57,887 bases of DNA from Pseudomonadota bacterium. GTDB taxonomy: Bacteria; Pseudomonadota; Gammaproteobacteria; Burkholderiales; Gallionellaceae. The position numbers and the translations under genes were made by a program. Below are positions 34,913 through 44,381 of the stretch, piece after piece. Numbering within the stretch: position 1 is the stretch's first letter; each line of letters begins with the position of its first letter. The notes beneath the pieces are model-generated. The model saw only the letters and a program-made list of their open reading frames with translations, did no database searches and had not been told where the DNA came from. Where the stretch lies: contig JAJXUI010000016.1 of NCBI GenBank assembly GCA_021782995.1, forward strand, positions 1 through 57,887, read 5' to 3'.

Positions 34913-37900
34913 ATGCTGCTTGATCCCTCCCAATCCCGTCCCCGCTTTACCCGGCTGATCGGCTCTGCCGACGCACTGGCGCTGGCTGAGTTTGCCGATG
35001 ATCTGTGCAAGCACAAGCGCGGGCCTTTGGCAGTGATCGCGGCGAATGCGCTGGAAGCGCAGCGACTGCTGGAAGAAATCCCGTTTTTTTCGCCCAAGCT
35101 GCGTGTGCACCTGCTGCCGGACTGGGAAACCCTGCCCTATGACCACTTCTCCCCGCACCAGGACCTGATTTCCGAAAGGCTGGCCACGCTGCACCATATC
35201 CGCAGCCAGTCGGTGGATGTGATCGTGGTGCCGATCACCACGGCGCTGTATCCCTTGCCGCCAGTGGAATACATGGCGGCCTATACGTTCTTCCTGAAAA
35301 AGGGAGACACGCTGGACCTGAATGGCCTGCGTGAACAGTTAACATTAGCCGGCTACACCCATGTGCAGCAGGTGCTCACCCCGGGCGAATATTGCGTGCG
35401 CGGCGGGTTGATCGACCTGTTTCCGATGGGCAGTGTATTGCCCTACCGCATCGACCTGTTTGATGACGAGATTGAAGGCATTGCCACCTTCGATGTGGAT
35501 ACCCAGCGCAGCCTGTATCCGGTGCCGGAAATCCGCATGCTGCCGGCACGTGAGTTTCCGCTGGAGGATTCGGGGCAATCCCGCTTCCGCCAGAATTATC
35601 GCGAGCGGTTTGAGGGCGACCCGTCCAAGTCGCGCATCTACAAGGATGTGAGCAAGGGCATCGCGCCAGCCGGCATTGAATATTACCTGCCGCTGTTCTT
35701 TGAAAAAACCGCAAGCCTGTTCGACTACCTGCCCGGAAACGCCACACTCTGCCTGCATCATGATGTGGATGCTGCCATCGCCACCTTCGCCAAGGATGCC
35801 GCGTCACGTTACAACCTGTTGCGCGGCGACCCGCAACGCCCCTTGCTGGAGCCGCACGAACTGTTCATGAGTGCGGAAAATTTCTTTATCCGCCTGAAGG
35901 ATTTTGCGCGCATCGATATCGTTACCAATGACAATGCGGAAGCCAATGCCACCGCATGCGCCACTTCGGTTTTACCAGATATCGCAGTCAACCGGCGCGC
36001 AGACAATCCCACGCATAAGTTTGCCGACTTCCTGCAGCAATATCAGGGCCGCGTCCTGCTGCTGGCCGACAGCCTGGGGCGACGCGAGATCATGGCCGAA
36101 TACCTGCAGGGCTATGAACTGTGCCCGGTGACATGCGAAGACTATGCGCAATTCCTCGCCGCCCAAGACAAGTTCATGCTTGGTGTGGCGACGCTGGCAA
36201 ACGGATTTATTTCATATAATCAAAATATTACAATAATCACCGAGAGAGAGCTGTATGCCGTGCAGGGCCGCGGCCGCACCACCCGAACTGCGAAGAAAAG
36301 CAATGTGGAAGGCATGCTGCGCGACCTGTCCGAGCTCAAGCCGGGCGACCCGGTGGTACATGAACAGCACGGCATCGCACGTTACCAGGGACTGGTGAAT
36401 CTTGATCTGGGCGAAGGCGAGAATGAATTTTTGCTGCTGGAATACGCCAACGACGACAAGCTGTATGTGCCGGTGTCCCAGCTGCATGTAATCAGCCGTT
36501 ACAGCGGTGGCGCGCCGGAAGCCGCACCCTTGCATAGACTGGGCAGCGGCGCCTGGGACAAGGCCAAGCGCCGCGCAATGCAGCAGGTGCGCGATACCGC
36601 GGCCGAGCTGCTGAACCTGTATGCGCAGCGCGCCACGCGCAAGGGGCACCAGTTCAAGATGACCTATCACGATTACGAAGCCTTTGCCGCCGGCTTCGGC
36701 TTCGAGGAAACCGCCGACCAGGCCGCCGCCATTGAAGCGGTAATTCTCGATTTGCAATCGGGAAAGCCGATGGACCGCCTGATTTGCGGCGACGTGGGCT
36801 TTGGCAAAACCGAAGTGGCATTGCGCGCCGCCTTTGTTGCGGCCATGGATGGCAAGCAGGTGGCCGTGCTGGTGCCGACGACCCTGCTGGCCGAACAACA
36901 CTTCCAGAATTTCTCCAACAGATTCGCCGACTGGCCGTTGAAGATTGCCGAGCTGTCCCGCTTCCGCAGCGCCAAGGAGCAGAACCAGGCGCTGCAGGAT
37001 ATGGAAGATGGCAAGGTGGACATCATCATCGGCACCCACAAGCTGATCCAGAAAGGCATCAACTTCAAGAACCTCGGCCTGGTCATCATCGACGAGGAAC
37101 ACCGCTTCGGCGTGCAGCAGAAGGAAAAGCTCAAGGCGTTGCGCGCCGAGGTGGATGTGCTGACCCTCACCGCCACGCCGATCCCGCGCACGCTGGCAAT
37201 GTCGCTGGAAGGCCTGCGCGATTTCTCGGTGATTGCCACCGCGCCGCAACGCCGCTTGTCGATCAAGACCTTTGTCAGCAATTTCAGCAAAGGCGTGATC
37301 CGCGAAGCGGTGTTGCGCGAACTGAAGCGCGGCGGCCAGGTGTACTTCCTGCATAACGAGGTGGAAACCATCGCCAACATGCAGGAGAAGCTCACCGAGC
37401 TATTACCGGAAGCGCGCATCCGCACAGCACACGGACAGATGAACGAGCGCGAACTGGAAGCCGTGATGCGCGATTTCTATCACCAGCGCTTCAACGTGCT
37501 GCTGTGCACCACCATCATTGAAACGGGCATCGACAATCCGGTCGCCAACACCATCATCATGAACCGTGCCGACAGATTCGGATTGGCCCAGTTGCACCAG
37601 TTGCGTGGGCGTGTCGGCCGCTCGCACCACCAGGCTTATGCCTATCTGCTGGTGGACAGCACCGAAGGCCTCACCGCACAGGCGAAAAAACGCCTGGAAG
37701 CGATCCAGGCGATGGAGCAGCTGGGCAGCGGCTTCTACCTGGCGATGCATGACCTCGAGATCCGCGGTGCGGGTGAAGTACTGGGCGAGTCGCAGAGCGG
37801 CGAAATGCAGGAAATCGGTTTTTCCCTGTATACCGACATGCTGAATGCGGCGATCACGTCGTTGCGCCAGGGCCACGAACCGGACATGGCGCACCCCTTG

Positions 37901-38335
37901 GGCGTGACCACCGAAATCAATCTGCATACCCCGGCGCTTCTGCCGGATGACTATTGCGGTGACATCCACCAGCGCCTGATGATCTACAAGCGCCTGGCCA
38001 ACTGCAACACACCCGATGATCTGGATGAAATGCACCAGGAGCTGGTAGACCGTTTCGGCCTGTTGCCGCAGCCTGCACAGGTACTGCTGGACAGCCACCG
38101 CCTGCGCATCCTTGCCAAGCCGTTGGGCATTACCAAGGTCGATGCATCCTCCGACAACATCCAGATCCAGTTCGTACCCAACCCGCCGATCGACCCGATG
38201 AAAATATTGACGCTGATCCAGAGCAAGCGCCACTACAAGCTGAGCGGCCCGGACAAACTGAAGATTGACCTGAAATATGGCGAGCTGGCGCAACGCGTGC
38301 TGGCAATCAAGAATTTCTTTAAAGAGCTGCAGTAG
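34913..38335 (+). CDS. mfd: Transcription-repair coupling factor Mfd
   Basis: ATP-dependent DNA translocase that removes stalled RNA polymerase and recruits UvrA for repair, 1140 residues, full length. Order: UvrB-like module (about 1-330), species-variable middle, RNA polymerase interaction domain (about 470-545; LKPGDPVVHEQHGIARYQGL), then RecG-like helicase domains with Walker A CGDVGFGKTEVALRAAF, DEEH box IIDEEHRFGV, motif III LTATPIPRTL and motif VI RGRVGRSHHQAYAYLL, and the C-terminal TRCF domain. ATG at 34913 is the natural start. A TACAAT hexamer at 34870-34875 may be its -10 box. In related genomes mfd neighbours ispD and serB; here both are displaced by signalling genes. Confidence 0.98.
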   Translation: MLLDPSQSRPRFTRLIGSADALALAEFADDLCKHKRGPLAVIAANALEAQRLLEEIPFFSPKLRVHLLPDWETLPYDHFSPHQDLISERLATLHHIRSQSVDVIVVPITTALYPLPPVEYMAAYTFFLKKGDTLDLNGLREQLTLAGYTHVQQVLTPGEYCVRGGLIDLFPMGSVLPYRIDLFDDEIEGIATFDVDTQRSLYPVPEIRMLPAREFPLEDSGQSRFRQNYRERFEGDPSKSRIYKDVSKGIAPAGIEYYLPLFFEKTASLFDYLPGNATLCLHHDVDAAIATFAKDAASRYNLLRGDPQRPLLEPHELFMSAENFFIRLKDFARIDIVTNDNAEANATACATSVLPDIAVNRRADNPTHKFADFLQQYQGRVLLLADSLGRREIMAEYLQGYELCPVTCEDYAQFLAAQDKFMLGVATLANGFISYNQNITIITERELYAVQGRGRTTRTAKKSNVEGMLRDLSELKPGDPVVHEQHGIARYQGLVNLDLGEGENEFLLLEYANDDKLYVPVSQLHVISRYSGGAPEAAPLHRLGSGAWDKAKRRAMQQVRDTAAELLNLYAQRATRKGHQFKMTYHDYEAFAAGFGFEETADQAAAIEAVILDLQSGKPMDRLICGDVGFGKTEVALRAAFVAAMDGKQVAVLVPTTLLAEQHFQNFSNRFADWPLKIAELSRFRSAKEQNQALQDMEDGKVDIIIGTHKLIQKGINFKNLGLVIIDEEHRFGVQQKEKLKALRAEVDVLTLTATPIPRTLAMSLEGLRDFSVIATAPQRRLSIKTFVSNFSKGVIREAVLRELKRGGQVYFLHNEVETIANMQEKLTELLPEARIRTAHGQMNERELEAVMRDFYHQRFNVLLCTTIIETGIDNPVANTIIMNRADRFGLAQLHQLRGRVGRSHHQAYAYLLVDSTEGLTAQAKKRLEAIQAMEQLGSGFYLAMHDLEIRGAGEVLGESQSGEMQEIGFSLYTDMLNAAITSLRQGHEPDMAHPLGVTTEINLHTPALLPDDYCGDIHQRLMIYKRLANCNTPDDLDEMHQELVDRFGLLPQPAQVLLDSHRLRILAKPLGITKVDASSDNIQIQFVPNPPIDPMKILTLIQSKRHYKLSGPDKLKIDLKYGELAQRVLAIKNFFKELQ

Positions 38336-38511
38336 AAAGTAATCAACTTTCACTCTCACTTCACACAATTCAATTCCATCTTCCCCAAAGGGTTGAATAC
38401 GCTTGCAAAAGCAGATAGCCTGCTAATTCACACAGGTATTTTTGTAATATGAAATTAATGCTTATTTAACCATGCAAAGCTTACACTCCATTTTACAGAA
38501 GGAGGAAGCAG

Positions 38512-41133
38512 GTGTTACCAAGCGTCAACGCGCAGCGCACCACACGAATACCCGGATTTGCCAGTTTGCGGGCAAGGCTTTTAATTCTGCTTCTTCTTAC
38601 CTTTCTTCCTGTATACAGTTTCATTCTCTACGCTGTTCTTGACGCACGCCAGCAAGCTGCATCCCACGCCCAAGGCAACGCCCTGACGATAACACGGCTG
38701 GTTGCGCTTAAACAAAAATCACTTGTCGAAAATAGCCAGCAGCAGTTACTCAACTTCACGCAGCTTCCTATTGTGCGCCGCCCAGAACTGGCGGGTCTAT
38801 GCAGCCAGACCTTTGCAAATTTGCTCAAACTGAGTCCGCAATACAACAATTTTGGCGTTATTAACCTTGACGGTACGCTGCGCTGCAGCGCGCTTAAGCC
38901 TGCCCAGCCTATCAACCTTTCTGACCGGAGCTATTTCAGGGATGCCATCTCAACACGCACATTTACCATTAGTGAATATCAGATCGGCCGCCTGAACGGC
39001 CGCGGCGTAAATACCCTCGCCTATCCTGTGCTGGATGCAGACGGCAAACCCTTGTCGGTGGTTTTCATCGCGCTTGACCTCGCCGCATTGAACAACATCC
39101 TGATTAAAAGCATCGCCCTGCCTCAAGGCTTAACGCTATCTATCCGGGATGCAGGGGGAACAGTATTGGCTCGCTATCCTGACCCCGAGCTGTGGATCGG
39201 CAAAACGTACCCCAATTCACCACAGGCCATGCGTCTCCTCGCGCAAGGCCAGGAAGGAGCCACCGAAGAGACCGGCCTCGACGGAATAAAACGTCTTTAT
39301 GCGTTCAAACCCTTCCACATCACTGCCAACAAGCAGGTGTACGTGAGCGCCGGCATCCCCACCGACATCGTTTATGCAGATGCCAACGCGATGTTGTCAC
39401 GCGCCCTGTTATTAATGACGCTCGTCACCATCAGTGCAATTGTGCTTGCGCTCGGGGGCAGTCGCATACTGGTGCTGCGTCCGATGAACTCGCTTATGGA
39501 CGCAGCGCGCCGCTTCGGCTCCGGCAAACTGAACGTGCGCACCGGTTTAGCACATACCAAGGACGAGTTCGGCCAGATGGCCCGGGTATTTGATGAAATG
39601 GCGCAATCAATAGAAGAGCGGGAGAAACAACAACGGGCAAGCGAAGTGAGATTCATGAATATCGTCAACCTCGCCGGTGACGCCATCATCAGTGTGGATG
39701 ATGAACAACGAATCATTGCCTACAATAACACTGCGATGCAGATTTTCGGATATACGCCCGAACAGGCCATAGGCCAGCCGATTGATTTGCTGCTGCCGCC
39801 CGATATTGTCACGGAACATCGAAAGCACATACAGAATTTTGGCCGCGAAGCAGGCGTGACCCGCGTAATGGGTGGCGGACGCGAAATCGCAGGACGTCAC
39901 GCTGATGGCACGATTTTTCCAGCCGAAGCAAGTATTTCCAAATTTATTGAAGGCAAAAAGACAATGTATACGGTTGTGCTTCGCGATATCAGCGAACGCA
40001 AACACGCCGAGATGGCGCTCAAGCAGAAAGAAGCATTGCTGAGTATGGTTGGGAAAATGGCGCAAGTCGGCGGATGGGAGTTCGATGCACGCACCCTGAA
40101 GGCAAGCTGGACAGAAGAAGTGGCCAGGATACATGACACTGACCCAGAGGATCCGACAGGGGTGGAATCCGGAATTCAATATTATTGCGAAGGATCAAGG
40201 CAAATAATCGAATCTGCTGTAAAGGATGCTATTGAACTGGGTAAGTCATACGATCTCGAACTGGAAATTACCACCGCCAAAGGGAAACACAAATGGGTCA
40301 GAACCATCGGTCAGGCCGTAATGGAAAATGGCGTCGTTACCAAAGTCTGGGGATCCTTCCAGGACATCACCAGGCACAGGCAGGATGCTGAAGAAATCCG
40401 CCAACTCAATCTCAATCTTGAACAGCGCATTGCAGAACGCACTTTAGAGCTGGCTTCCGCAAACAAAGAACTGGAAGCCTTCAGTTATTCGGTATCGCAC
40501 GATCTGCGCGCGCCGTTGCGCGCCATCGACGGATTTAGCCTGGCTTTGCATGAGGATTATGCTGCACAACTGGACGACCAGGCCAGGGATTATATCAACC
40601 GTGTGCGCAACGCCACGCAGCGCATGGGCATCCTTATTGACGACCTGCTCAAGCTGTCGCGCATGTCGCGCGCGGAAATTCTGCGCCAGCCTGTAGACCT
40701 CAGCGCAATGGCGGTTAATGTGGCAGCAGAGCTGCAGAAAACCGAGCCTGAACGCAAGGTCAGCTGGCATATTGCGCCCGATCTGGTAGCACAAGCCGAC
40801 CCTCATTTGCTGCGGGTAGTGCTGGATAATTTGCTGGGCAACGCGTGGAAATTCACCGGCAAAACGATTAATGCCAGAATCGAGTTTATTGCAGAACAGA
40901 ATGCAGATGGGAATACCGAATTCACCGTGCGCGACAACGGCGCAGGTTTCGACATGAATTACGCCGGCAAGCTTTTTACTCCCTTCCAGCGCATGCATCT
41001 GGCTTCTGATTTTCCCGGCACCGGCGTCGGCCTGGCCACCGTGCAACGCATCGTACGCCGCCACGGCGGTTACATCAGCGGCACAGGCACCCCCGGCCTT
41101 GGTGCCGTCTTCAAATTCACGCTCCCCACCTGA
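38512..41133 (+). CDS. Cache-HAMP-PAS-PAS sensor histidine kinase
   Basis: Membrane sensor kinase of 873 residues. Order: TM1 (about 22-42), periplasmic double-Cache domain (about 45-290), TM2 (about 300-322), HAMP (about 323-375), PAS (about 385-505), PAS-fold (about 515-625), coiled linker, HisKA with phospho-acceptor in FSYSVSHDLRAPLRAIDGF (about 660) and HATPase (NLLGNAWKFTGK; GTGVGLATVQRIVRRHGG). The kinase part resembles the cyanobacterial phytochrome type. Translation starts at GTG 38512, set by AGGAGG eight bases upstream. It is followed by an Rcp1-like receiver and a REC-GGDEF-EAL protein, a likely three-protein pathway. Confidence 0.95.
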   Translation: MLPSVNAQRTTRIPGFASLRARLLILLLLTFLPVYSFILYAVLDARQQAASHAQGNALTITRLVALKQKSLVENSQQQLLNFTQLPIVRRPELAGLCSQTFANLLKLSPQYNNFGVINLDGTLRCSALKPAQPINLSDRSYFRDAISTRTFTISEYQIGRLNGRGVNTLAYPVLDADGKPLSVVFIALDLAALNNILIKSIALPQGLTLSIRDAGGTVLARYPDPELWIGKTYPNSPQAMRLLAQGQEGATEETGLDGIKRLYAFKPFHITANKQVYVSAGIPTDIVYADANAMLSRALLLMTLVTISAIVLALGGSRILVLRPMNSLMDAARRFGSGKLNVRTGLAHTKDEFGQMARVFDEMAQSIEEREKQQRASEVRFMNIVNLAGDAIISVDDEQRIIAYNNTAMQIFGYTPEQAIGQPIDLLLPPDIVTEHRKHIQNFGREAGVTRVMGGGREIAGRHADGTIFPAEASISKFIEGKKTMYTVVLRDISERKHAEMALKQKEALLSMVGKMAQVGGWEFDARTLKASWTEEVARIHDTDPEDPTGVESGIQYYCEGSRQIIESAVKDAIELGKSYDLELEITTAKGKHKWVRTIGQAVMENGVVTKVWGSFQDITRHRQDAEEIRQLNLNLEQRIAERTLELASANKELEAFSYSVSHDLRAPLRAIDGFSLALHEDYAAQLDDQARDYINRVRNATQRMGILIDDLLKLSRMSRAEILRQPVDLSAMAVNVAAELQKTEPERKVSWHIAPDLVAQADPHLLRVVLDNLLGNAWKFTGKTINARIEFIAEQNADGNTEFTVRDNGAGFDMNYAGKLFTPFQRMHLASDFPGTGVGLATVQRIVRRHGGYISGTGTPGLGAVFKFTLPT

Positions 41134-41174
41134 TCCTTCACATTTCCGCCTAAGGCAGACAGGAAAATATCACC

Positions 41175-41618
41175 ATGCAGGAAAAATCGATTTTACTGGT
41201 TGAAGACAACCCGGATGACGAATTGTTGACGTTACGCGCGCTGAAAAAGAACAATATCATGAACAAAGTGGCCATCGCGCGGGATGGCCAGCAGGCGCTC
41301 GACTACTTCTTCGATGCAACCGCACATACGCGGAAAGCACCAACATTAGTGCTGCTAGACCTGAAGCTGCCAATAATCGATGGCCTGGAAGTATTGCGGC
41401 GCCTGCGCTCCGACCCGCGAACCAGCATGCAGCCGGTAGTGATCCTGACCTCTTCCCGCGAGGAGCAGGACATCGTTAGCGGCTATCGCCTCGGCACCAA
41501 TAGTTATATACGCAAGCCCGTTGATTTCGACCAGTTTGTGGAGGCGATACGCCAACTTGGACTGTACTGGCTGGTGCTGAATGAACCTGTCCCCATGCAG
41601 AAAGAGCCGCCGAAATGA
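41175..41618 (+). CDS. Rcp1-like single-domain response regulator
   Basis: Stand-alone receiver domain of 147 residues. Acidic pocket in LLVEDNPDDE, phospho-acceptor Asp in LLDLKLP, Thr/Ser in ILTSSREEQD and Lys in YIRKPVDFDQF. The VEDNPDDE N-terminus and extended C-terminal tail are typical of Rcp1-type regulators that serve phytochrome-like kinases, matching the upstream kinase. It lies 41 bases after the kinase gene, and its stop overlaps the next gene start as ATGA. Confidence 0.95.
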   Translation: MQEKSILLVEDNPDDELLTLRALKKNNIMNKVAIARDGQQALDYFFDATAHTRKAPTLVLLDLKLPIIDGLEVLRRLRSDPRTSMQPVVILTSSREEQDIVSGYRLGTNSYIRKPVDFDQFVEAIRQLGLYWLVLNEPVPMQKEPPK

Positions 41619-43318
41619 TCGCATTGAATGTTTTGATCCTGGAAGATTCAATTGACGACTGCGCAATTCTGCTCCGTGAATTGCGCCGTGGTGGTTACGA
41701 TCCGATCTATAAAATGATTTACACACCGGAAGCAATGCAGCAGGAACTGGTATCTAGAAAATGGGATATTGTAATTTCCGATTTCAGCATGCCGCAGTTC
41801 GATGCTTTTGCCGCGCTGGAATTACTGCACAACACTCAACAGGATATACCTTTTATTATCGTCTCCGGCACTATCGGTGAAGACCGTGCAGTATCGGCCA
41901 TGAAGCTCGGCGCACACGATTATATTATCAAGGGACATTTGAAACGGCTGGTACCCGCCGTTGAGCGCGAACTGCGCGAAGCCGCAATCCGGAAAGAACG
42001 GCGAATTGCCGATGAAACTATCCATCGCCTCGCCTATACCGACCCCGTGACCGACCTGCCCAATCGCGTCAGGTTTCGTGAAATTGTACAAACTGCGTTT
42101 ACCAATGCTCACAATGGAAAGCGACCCATAGCCCTGCTGCTTATGGATCTTGATCGCTTCAAGGAGGTCAACGATACGCTAGGACATGAGCGGGGTGACA
42201 ATCTGCTGTATCAAGTTGGTATACGCCTGCGCAATGCGTTGTTCGAAAACGATGTTGTCGCGCGGCTAGGCGGTGACGAATTTGGCATCCTGCTGCCTCA
42301 GCTGGCTGCTGCCGAAGACGTTCAGCACGTAATCAGGAATTTGCATGACTGCCTGGAGCAGCCATTCATCATTGACGGTATCCCGATTGTAGTTGAATGC
42401 AGCATCGGCGTAGCAATGTCACCAGACCACGCCGATGATGCCGACACACTGCTGCAACGGGCAGATATTGCCATGTACCGCGCCAAGCAGATGGCTAGCG
42501 ATTACGCCATCTACGAACCCAAATTCAATCAGAACAGCCCGGAACGGCTGCGACTGATGGCCGAGCTGCGGGACGCGGTTGAACAAAACCAGCTACAGCT
42601 GCATTTCCAGCCCAAAGTCAGTATCAGTACCGGAAAAGTCATTGGTACCGAAGCCCTGGTACGCTGGCAGCATCCTCGCCTTGGCCTGATTTTCCCTGAC
42701 AAATTTATTCTCACAGCGGAGCAAACCGGACTGATCGGCCCCTTGACCCAATGGGTACTAACTGATGCATTGACCCACTGCCAGAATGCCCGACGCGAAG
42801 GCATACAGCTAAAGATTAGCGTGAACCTGTCTGCTCGCTCCCTGCACGATCCTCACCTGCCGGAAATGATCAGAAAAGTATTGAAAATAACTGACACCCA
42901 GCCCGAACAGCTCGTGTTGGAGATCACCGAAAGCGCAATCGTCCTGGACCCGAAACGCGCCGCAGAAAATATCACCGCGCTAAGCAAAATTGGCACCGGC
43001 ATTTCAATCGATGATTTTGGCACTGGCTACACATCCTTATCAAGCATCAAGCAACTGCCTGTTAACGAACTGAAAATAGACAAATCATTTGTGACCAACA
43101 TGCTTACTGACGCACAAGATACAATGATTGTGCGTACCATTATCGACTTTGGGCATAACTTCGGCCTCATGGTCGTTGCCGAGGGCGTGGAAACCAGAGA
43201 GGTATATGACGCCCTTGCCGCCTTTGGCTGTGACGTTATCCAGGGCTACTTCATCAGCAAACCATTGCCATGTGAACAACTAAAATCCTGGCAAAAAAAC
43301 TCTGCATATAAAATCTAG
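41615..43318 (+). CDS. REC-GGDEF-EAL response regulator
   Basis: Response regulator of 567 residues that links phosphorelay to c-di-GMP. Order: receiver (about 1-125; acceptor Asp in VISDFSMP), GGDEF (about 145-300; motif ARLGGDEF intact) and EAL (about 315-560). EAL catalytic residues look complete: TEALVRW, Asn in VNLSARSL, EITES, IDDFGTGYTS, LKID, AEGVE and VIQGYF. Both activities are therefore possible, with phosphodiesterase the safer guess. Translationally coupled (ATGA) to the single-domain receiver and downstream of the Cache kinase, which may phosphorylate one or both receivers. Confidence 0.95.
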   Translation: MIALNVLILEDSIDDCAILLRELRRGGYDPIYKMIYTPEAMQQELVSRKWDIVISDFSMPQFDAFAALELLHNTQQDIPFIIVSGTIGEDRAVSAMKLGAHDYIIKGHLKRLVPAVERELREAAIRKERRIADETIHRLAYTDPVTDLPNRVRFREIVQTAFTNAHNGKRPIALLLMDLDRFKEVNDTLGHERGDNLLYQVGIRLRNALFENDVVARLGGDEFGILLPQLAAAEDVQHVIRNLHDCLEQPFIIDGIPIVVECSIGVAMSPDHADDADTLLQRADIAMYRAKQMASDYAIYEPKFNQNSPERLRLMAELRDAVEQNQLQLHFQPKVSISTGKVIGTEALVRWQHPRLGLIFPDKFILTAEQTGLIGPLTQWVLTDALTHCQNARREGIQLKISVNLSARSLHDPHLPEMIRKVLKITDTQPEQLVLEITESAIVLDPKRAAENITALSKIGTGISIDDFGTGYTSLSSIKQLPVNELKIDKSFVTNMLTDAQDTMIVRTIIDFGHNFGLMVVAEGVETREVYDALAAFGCDVIQGYFISKPLPCEQLKSWQKNSAYKI

Positions 43319-43425
43319 TCCTATCGTTTCCTCACCTCATTTCTCACGCTATGGATCATATTCCGCTAAAATAAACGTGCCGATCTTTTCGCGTACACGC
43401 CTTACAATTATTAGCAATTCACCAC

Positions 43426-44262
43426 ATGAACCTCATTATCCAAGCACTGCACACCATTCCGGTGGCACAACTGCAACACCTTGCCTCACTTTCCCGTGCC
43501 ACCCGCACCGAGCAAATCGCCGGCCACGCATACCGCCTGATCGGTGCACAACCGCATGCGGATATTGACGTATATTGTTTTGCGCACCAGCTCGACTACG
43601 GCTTCGTCAATCCCGGCCTGCATCTTGGTGATTTCGGCCTGCTGGTGATGGATATGGATTCCACCCTGATTTCGATCGAATGCATCGATGAAATTGCCGA
43701 CATGTACCAGCTGAAGTCGCAGGTTTCCGCGATTACCGAATCGGCGATGCGTGGCGAGATTGATTTTGCAGAAAGCCTGCGTCGTCGTGTCGCATTGCTG
43801 GAGGGACTCGAAGAAAGCGCGCTGCAGCGTGTCTATGACGAGCGCTTGCAACTCAATCCCGGCGCGGAAGCCATGCTCGCCGCACTGAAAAAGCATGGAA
43901 TCAGAACCCTGCTGGTCTCCGGCGGCTTTGTCTATTTCACCGAGCGCCTGAAGGCACGCCTGGGTCTGGATTACGCACATGCCAACACACTGGAAGTCAA
44001 GGATGGAAAACTGACCGGGAAGGTACTTGGCAAAATCGTTGATGCACAAGGCAAGGCAGACTGGCTCCATCACGTGAAGGATGAACTTGTGCTGACAGGA
44101 AAACAGGTGATTGCCATGGGAGATGGCGCGAATGACTTGAAGATGATGGCAGAGGCAGGTATCAGTATCGCCTACCATGCCAAACCCGTGGTACGTGCGC
44201 AAGCAGCTTATGCGTTCAATTTTGTCGGTCTTGACGGCCTGGTTACCCTGCTCAATGGCTAG
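43426..44262 (+). CDS. serB: Phosphoserine phosphatase SerB
   Basis: HAD-superfamily phosphatase that completes serine synthesis, 278 residues. An N-terminal region (about 1-65) precedes the catalytic core: DMDSTLISIECIDEIAD with nucleophile Asp and its +2 acid Asp, SGGF motif II, the conserved Lys near GKADWL, and GDGANDLKMMAEAG motif III. Full length for the proteobacterial form. It follows the signalling operon by about 107 bases; a TAAAAT hexamer at 43367 is a possible -10 box. Confidence 0.96.
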   Translation: MNLIIQALHTIPVAQLQHLASLSRATRTEQIAGHAYRLIGAQPHADIDVYCFAHQLDYGFVNPGLHLGDFGLLVMDMDSTLISIECIDEIADMYQLKSQVSAITESAMRGEIDFAESLRRRVALLEGLEESALQRVYDERLQLNPGAEAMLAALKKHGIRTLLVSGGFVYFTERLKARLGLDYAHANTLEVKDGKLTGKVLGKIVDAQGKADWLHHVKDELVLTGKQVIAMGDGANDLKMMAEAGISIAYHAKPVVRAQAAYAFNFVGLDGLVTLLNG

Positions 44263-44381
44263 CAAGGCGATCGTGCCAACCCGATTGCGGTGCAGGCCGA
44301 ACCTTGGGTGATCCGGCAGCTGCCCCCGTAGCCAAGCCGCCGATGTGTGGTAGTTTTTCATCCGCCTGTTAAAATGCAGGG

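Noticed and set aside
36205..36240. A/T-rich patch with a perfect IHF-consensus match (AATCAAAATATTA) inside mfd
   Set aside because: It encodes a sensible stretch of Mfd (NGFISYNQNITIITER), and one 13-base degenerate match in 58 kb is expected by chance.
36212..37354. 380-codon minus-strand open frame
   Set aside because: Antisense to the helicase part of mfd.
38335..38351. Hairpin GAAAGT/ACTTTC after mfd as a terminator
   Set aside because: Short A/T-rich stem of six pairs without a T-run; too weak to call.
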